Assembly: GCA_041648665.1 (NCBI GenBank)
Contig: JBAZOP010000047.1
Location: 1-22,024 of the forward strand
Source of the DNA: a bacterium
Lineage (GTDB): Bacteria; UBA10199; 2-02-FULL-44-16; JAAZCA01
DNA: 22,024 nucleotides
Direction of reading: 5' to 3'
The position numbers and the translations under genes are program-made. Below are positions 18,477 to 22,024 of this stretch, one piece after another. Every line of letters begins with the position of its first letter. The first letter of the stretch is position 1. Under the pieces are notes generated by a model that was not told where the DNA came from, did no database searches, and saw nothing but the letters and a program-made list of their open reading frames with translations.

Positions 18477-18975
18477 ATAGCACCTCGCGACCCTTGATGA
18501 TCTCGTTCTTGAGATGTGGGGAGAGGGCGCCCGGCGTGACCACGTCCAGTTCGTGTGATGTCTTCACCAGAGTCTTCAGCTCCTCCTCTATGCGGGCGAG
18601 ATCAAACAAAGATACCGGCTTTCTGAATTCGATGAGTATATCTATGTCGCTCTGATCGCGAAAATCCGGGCGCAGGATCGAGCCGAAGAGTGCGAACATC
18701 CTGATGCCGTGTTTGCGGCAGAACTTTCGCAACGCCTTGCGGTCGACGGGAAAGCGCGACTCGATCGCACTGGCTCCCTTTGCAGAGGAGAGCGGGGCGA
18801 TTTCAAGCCCCTGGCCCAACGCTGCGAGTACCTTAGTGAGATTTTCGATGTGGAGGTTGGCTCCGGTCAGAAACGAGGCTATGCTCTGCCTTCTCACTCC
18901 GCTTTTCTCAGCCAGAGCCCTGACGGAGAGCCCCTGTTCGTCGATCAGCTTCTTTACCCTTGCTCTGATGTCCAT
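18460..18975 (-). CDS. XRE-type HTH fused to MntA-like antitoxin nucleotidyltransferase
   Basis: 171 residues with two domains. Residues 5-55 form an XRE-type HTH (LSVRALAEKSGVRRQSIASFLTG...LTKVLAALG). Residues about 78-171 are a minimal nucleotidyltransferase with G98-S99-x10-D110-x-D112 (GSILRPDFRDQSDIDI) and a likely third acidic residue, Asp144 in HELDVV. MntA enzymes AMPylate the HepT toxin; the HTH should make the same protein a repressor of its own operon. Most MntA proteins lack an HTH, so the fusion is notable. The ATG at 18975 has no ribosome site and sits where transcription should begin, suggesting a leaderless message. hepT follows with a 17-bp overlap. Confidence 0.9.
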   Translation of the reverse strand: MDIRARVKKLIDEQGLSVRALAEKSGVRRQSIASFLTGANLHIENLTKVLAALGQGLEIAPLSSAKGASAIESRFPVDRKALRKFCRKHGIRMFALFGSILRPDFRDQSDIDILIEFRKPVSLFDLARIEEELKTLVKTSHELDVVTPGALSPHLKNEIIKGREVLYEEAA

Positions 18976-18981
18976 GGGGAT

Positions 18982-19010
18982 ATGGTACTAAAAATAGGTC
19001 CATAAGTCAA
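18982..19010 (-). promoter_or_regulatory. Promoter of the XRE-MntA/HepT operon
   Basis: On the minus strand TTGACT (19010-19005) and TACCAT (18987-18982) are 17 bp apart. The predicted start of transcription is about 18975, the A of the start codon. One arm of the 18989-19025 inverted repeat lies between the two boxes. Confidence 0.6.
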
Positions 19011-19025
19011 GAGGACCTATTTTTA
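18989..19025. promoter_or_regulatory. 13-bp inverted repeat, operator or rocD terminator
   Basis: TAAAAATAGGTCC (18989-19001) and GGACCTATTTTTA (19013-19025) are perfect arms with an 11-nt spacer that contains the -35 box. A further half-site AGGTC follows at 19025-19029. It fits an operator for the XRE domain. Because the stem ends in a T-run on the minus strand and follows rocD by 17 nt, it could also terminate the proline operon; both roles are possible. Confidence 0.65.
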
Positions 19026-19042
19026 GGTCTAAGGGACGGGAA

Positions 19043-20239
19043 CTACTTACTCAGCACTTCTGTGATCGTCTTGAGCGCACCGGCGAGTTCGTCCTTCTTG
19101 ATCACGAGCGGCGGGGCGAAGCGGATGGTCGTGCCGTGCGTGTCCTTGGCAAGTATACCGCGGTTCATGAGCTCGAGCGAGAAGGGGCGCGCGATCTCGT
19201 GCAGCTCGAGGCCGGTGAGAAGCCCCTTGCCGCGGATCTCCTTGATGCGCGGGTGTTTGATTTTGTGTAACTCGCCGCGGAAAAAATCGCCCAGTTCCGC
19301 AGAGCGTTCTGCCAGGTGCTCATCCTCTATGACCTCTATCGATGCGGTCGCGACCGCGCACGCGAGCGGATTCCCGCCGAATGTGGAGCCGTGGTTGCCC
19401 GGCTCGAACGCGGCCATCATGATCTCGTCGTCCGCCACGATCCCTGAAATCGGATACACGCCGCCGCCCATGGCCTTGCCCAAACAGATGACGTCGGGCC
19501 GCACGCCCTCCCAGTCCGAGCAGAATCTGCGGCCTGTACGGCCGAAGCCGGTCTGGATTTCATCGGCGATGAGGAGCACGCTGTTCTGCTTGCAGATCTC
19601 GGCGCAGCGTTTGAGAAATCCCTCGGAAGGCACGAAGACCCCTGCCTCCCCCTGTATCGGCTCGACCAGGAAGGCCACGGTCTCTTGCGTGATCGCGCGC
19701 TCGAGCGCGGCTGCATCATTATATGGTATGACGTCGAAGCCTGGGGTGAAGGGGCCGAAGCCCCCGCGGCAAACTGGGTCGGTGGAGAAGCCGATGATCG
19801 TGGTCGTGCGGCCGTGGAAGTTCCCCTCGCACACAATGATCCTCGCTTTGTCCTCGGCGACCTTCTTTCGCTGATAGCCCCAGCGGCGCGCGGATTTGAT
19901 TGCGGTCTCCACCGCCTCTGCGCCGGTGTTCATGAGGAGCCCCTTGTCGTAGCCCGCGTAGGTCGTGAGCTTCTTGAGGAACGGGCCCATCTGATCGTTG
20001 TGGAACGCGCGCGAGGTGAGAGTGAGGCGGTCGGCCTGGTCCTTGAGGGCCTTCACAATCTTAGGGTGACGATGTCCCTGGTTCACCGCGGAGTACGCGG
20101 AGAGCATGTCGATGTATTTTTTGCCCTCAACATCCTTTACCCATATCCCCTCCGCCTCGGAGATGACCACGGGCAACGGGTGGTAGTTGTGCGCGCTGTA
20201 GCGTTCGACCTCTGCGATGAATTTTTCGGTCTTGGACAT
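19043..20239 (-). CDS. rocD: Ornithine aminotransferase RocD
   Basis: PLP enzyme that moves the delta-amino group of ornithine to 2-oxoglutarate, giving glutamate semialdehyde/P5C and glutamate. 398 residues. Class III aminotransferase features: the N-terminal substrate part YSAHNYHPLPVV and DMLSAYSAVNQGHRHP typical of ornithine aminotransferases; NTGAEAVETAIK for the PLP phosphate; GNFHGRT; DEIQTGFGRTG with the PLP-pairing Asp; the Schiff-base lysine in LGKAMGGG; and STFGGNPLAC. GGAGGAAGAG immediately precedes ATG 20239, which decides the start although the frame is open to 20332. The proline dehydrogenase stop is 11 nt upstream. Acetylornithine or other class III transaminases are less likely given the N-terminal motif and the neighbours. 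Confidence 0.94.
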   Translation of the reverse strand: MSKTEKFIAEVERYSAHNYHPLPVVISEAEGIWVKDVEGKKYIDMLSAYSAVNQGHRHPKIVKALKDQADRLTLTSRAFHNDQMGPFLKKLTTYAGYDKGLLMNTGAEAVETAIKSARRWGYQRKKVAEDKARIIVCEGNFHGRTTTIIGFSTDPVCRGGFGPFTPGFDVIPYNDAAALERAITQETVAFLVEPIQGEAGVFVPSEGFLKRCAEICKQNSVLLIADEIQTGFGRTGRRFCSDWEGVRPDVICLGKAMGGGVYPISGIVADDEIMMAAFEPGNHGSTFGGNPLACAVATASIEVIEDEHLAERSAELGDFFRGELHKIKHPRIKEIRGKGLLTGLELHEIARPFSLELMNRGILAKDTHGTTIRFAPPLVIKKDELAGALKTITEVLSK

Positions 20240-20250
20240 CTCTTCCTCCG

Positions 20251-21159
20251 TCATCTGACAAAAAAGTGTTTCAATATGAAGAGGGCGTTCTCCTTTCGCT
20301 CCCTGATGCGGCGCCAGGTGTAGGGCACCCATGAGCGGCCGAAGGGAACGTAGACCCTAAGCTTCCAACCCTCGGATACGATCTGCCTCTGCAGCCTGGG
20401 CCTGATGCCGTAGAGCATCTGGAACTCGAAGCGGTCCTTTGCGATGCCCTGGGCAGAGACAAACCTCTTGATCTCGTCTATGAGATACGGGTCGTGCGTT
20501 GCGATGCCGTGAAAGAGACCGGTGGTCAGAAGCCTCTTGGATATGGAGAGAAACGCCCTCTGCACGTCCTCCATCTTCTGCAGCGCCAAGCCGGCCGGCT
20601 CCTTGTACGCGCCTTTGCAAAGCCTTATGGGGATTTCGCGCGCCACCATCGCCAGCGCGTCCTCTGGCGTGCGGATGAGCATCGCCTGCAACGCCGCTCC
20701 TATCGGCGTCAGTCTCGTGCGCTTCATCCTCTTCACCATGTCGAGTGTGGCCTGGGTCGCGTCCGAACCCTCCATGTCGACGCGCACGAAGCCGCCGACG
20801 TCCTCGGCGGTTTTAACGATTCGCTCGAGATTTATGGCGCAGAGCTCGGGGTCGATCATGAGGCCCAGCTGCGAGAGCTTCACCGAAACGTTGCGGTCCA
20901 GGGCCCTCTCCTTCAGCGCCTTGAGCATCACCACGTATTGCTCGGTGGCTATCTTCGTCTCCTCTTTCGAGGCCACCTTCTCGCCGAGGTGGTCGATCGT
21001 CGTGGAGAAGCCCTGGGATTTCAACTGCGCCAGGACATCCAGCGCGGAGGGCAGGGTGGTGCCTGCGATGAATCTTCTCGCGAATGGCGCCATCAGCGTG
21101 GAGAGCGTCCAGCCCAGCACGCGCGACGCGGTGCGGGTTGTCTTCACAGTCTCTGGCAT
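20251..21159 (-). CDS. Proline dehydrogenase, monofunctional
   Basis: FAD enzyme oxidising L-proline to P5C, passing electrons to the quinone pool at the membrane. 302 residues, the usual size of monofunctional PRODH. Barrel motifs: SVKLSQLGL, FVRVDMEGS, IPIRLCKGAYKEP, IATHDP, and FEFQMLYGIRP...RVYVPFG..W..Y..RRIRERKEN. The last of these carries the paired arginines that hold the proline carboxylate. ATG 21159 is chosen because similarity begins there; the upstream frame lies within the dehydrogenase gene. The start overlaps the upstream stop by 16 bp, so translation is likely coupled; no strong ribosome site is seen. It is separate from P5C dehydrogenase, unlike the fused PutA of many Proteobacteria. 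Confidence 0.93.
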   Translation of the reverse strand: MPETVKTTRTASRVLGWTLSTLMAPFARRFIAGTTLPSALDVLAQLKSQGFSTTIDHLGEKVASKEETKIATEQYVVMLKALKERALDRNVSVKLSQLGLMIDPELCAINLERIVKTAEDVGGFVRVDMEGSDATQATLDMVKRMKRTRLTPIGAALQAMLIRTPEDALAMVAREIPIRLCKGAYKEPAGLALQKMEDVQRAFLSISKRLLTTGLFHGIATHDPYLIDEIKRFVSAQGIAKDRFEFQMLYGIRPRLQRQIVSEGWKLRVYVPFGRSWVPYTWRRIRERKENALFILKHFFVR

Positions 21160-22024
21160 ATGGATTTGGACTGCAGGAAGAGCAGCAGGTAGTCGCTGCC
21201 GCCGGCCTTGGAGCAGGTGCCGGACATGTTGTACCCGCCGAAGGGCTGCACGCCCACGAGGGCGCCGGTGATCTTGCGGTTGATGTAGAAGTTGCCGCAG
21301 AAGCACTCGCGCCTGGCCTTCTCTATCCTGCCTGCGTTTTTCGTGAATACGCCGCCCGTGAGCCCGTACTCGGTGCTGTTGAATATCTCGATCGAGTGGT
21401 CGAAGTCTCGCGACTTGATGACGGCCAGCAGCGGTCCGAACACCTCCTCCTGCGCGAGTCTGGCCGCGGGGGGGACATCGGCGATGATCGTGGGCTGTAT
21501 GAAATAACCCTGATCGTCCGAGGCCTCTCCTCCGCAGAGGAGTCTGCCCTCCTTGGAGCCGGTCTTTATGTACTCGCGGATCTTGTCGAAGGAGGATTTG
21601 TTGACCACCGGTCCCATCCAGTTCGTGGGGTCACGCGTCGGCCCTACTTTTATCTTCTTAGTGCGCGCGACGAGTTTCTCGATGAAGGCGTCATAGACCT
21701 TCTCGTCCACGATCGCCCGCGAGCATGCGGAGCACTTCTGCCCCTGGAAGCCGAAGGCGGATATCGCGATGCCCTCTGCTGCGGCGTCCAGATCCGCCTC
21801 GCTGTCCACTATCGCGGCGTCCTTGCCGCCCATCTCCGCCGTGACCCGCTTGATCCATCTCTGTCCTTCGCGGTGCTTTGCAGCCTGCTCTACGATGTGC
21901 AGCCCCACGTCGCGCGAGCCGGTGAAGTTGATGAAGCGCGTCTTCGGGCTCGCGACGAGGTGTTCACCTGCATCGGAGCCGCTGCCCGGCAGGAAATTGA
22001 TGACGCCGTCGGGGAAACCGGCTT
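21144..22024 (-). CDS. L-glutamate gamma-semialdehyde (P5C) dehydrogenase, N-terminus outside window
   Basis: Oxidises the P5C/glutamate semialdehyde made by both PRODH and RocD to glutamate with NAD+. 293 residues of the C-terminal part are present; the frame runs through the right edge. Seen: GFPDGVINFLPGSG, INFTGSRDVG of the NAD-binding region, TAEMGGKDA with the general-base Glu, GQKCSAC with the catalytic Cys, EEVFGPLLAV, and QPFGGYNMSGTCSKAGG near the end. These fit the RocA/PutC type of aldehyde dehydrogenase. First gene of the visible minus-strand operon P5CDH-PRODH-RocD; the promoter must be beyond the window. Confidence 0.95.
   Translation of the reverse strand, partial: AGFPDGVINFLPGSGSDAGEHLVASPKTRFINFTGSRDVGLHIVEQAAKHREGQRWIKRVTAEMGGKDAAIVDSEADLDAAAEGIAISAFGFQGQKCSACSRAIVDEKVYDAFIEKLVARTKKIKVGPTRDPTNWMGPVVNKSSFDKIREYIKTGSKEGRLLCGGEASDDQGYFIQPTIIADVPPAARLAQEEVFGPLLAVIKSRDFDHSIEIFNSTEYGLTGGVFTKNAGRIEKARRECFCGNFYINRKITGALVGVQPFGGYNMSGTCSKAGGSDYLLLFLQSKSICQRL

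Noticed and set aside
20240..20332. N-terminal extension of RocD
   Set aside because: It overlaps the conserved end of proline dehydrogenase, and the GGAGGAAGAG site selects ATG 20239.

Overview
The window is a GC-rich, gene-dense chromosomal segment from what looks like a Gram-negative bacterium. The evidence for that is a sigma-54 activator with a GAFTGA loop, NAD-dependent DNA ligase, aspartate-pathway NAD synthesis, an AmmeMemoRadiSam-type radical SAM enzyme and a GSU2403-type nucleotidyltransferase. The mix recalls Deltaproteobacteria or a related uncultured lineage, but nothing here fixes the taxon. No rRNA, tRNA, CRISPR array, transposase or integrase was seen.

Layout. At 1-1680 (minus) lies a two-domain M16 peptidase that runs off the left edge. 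Divergent from it is ligA-nadA (plus, 1845-4863). Next is an orphan coiled-coil protein (plus, 4985-5929). It converges on a minus-strand pair: a regulator with two FHA domains, a sigma-54 AAA+ domain and a Fis-type HTH (8636-7020), followed by a radical SAM enzyme (6983-5955). Divergent from the regulator is a secreted M23/LytM peptidase gene (8802-9359). The shared intergenic region holds a palindrome, a spaced direct repeat and a sigma-54-like promoter. A hairpin-rich gap then leads to a second orphan gene (9586-11058). Its product has one membrane segment, four repeats of exactly 64 residues and a C-terminal zinc ribbon, and the gene ends at a strong intrinsic terminator.

After that come a GSU2403-type nucleotidyltransferase (minus), a short malic enzyme (plus), and valS-nadC (minus). 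nadC overlaps the malic enzyme gene tail to tail. Upstream of valS is a 168-bp element bounded by perfect 15-bp inverted repeats, then two toxin-antitoxin modules on the minus strand. One is Phd/RelE-like. The other is MntA/HepT, in which the MntA nucleotidyltransferase is fused to an XRE-type HTH and the promoter overlaps an inverted repeat. The right end is a minus-strand operon for proline and ornithine catabolism to glutamate: P5C dehydrogenase (5' end outside), proline dehydrogenase and ornithine aminotransferase.

How the genes work together: nadA and nadC supply two steps of de novo NAD synthesis, and NAD is the cofactor of LigA. The P5CDH, PRODH and OAT enzymes converge on P5C and glutamate. 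The regulator probably controls the M23 peptidase and is co-oriented with the radical SAM gene. The two orphan genes share an upstream GCAACTT / CGATAA element, which hints at co-regulation. The most novel material is the 64-residue-repeat protein, the shared promoter element, the sigma-54 control region, the XRE-MntA fusion and the inverted-repeat elements that share a 15-bp end.
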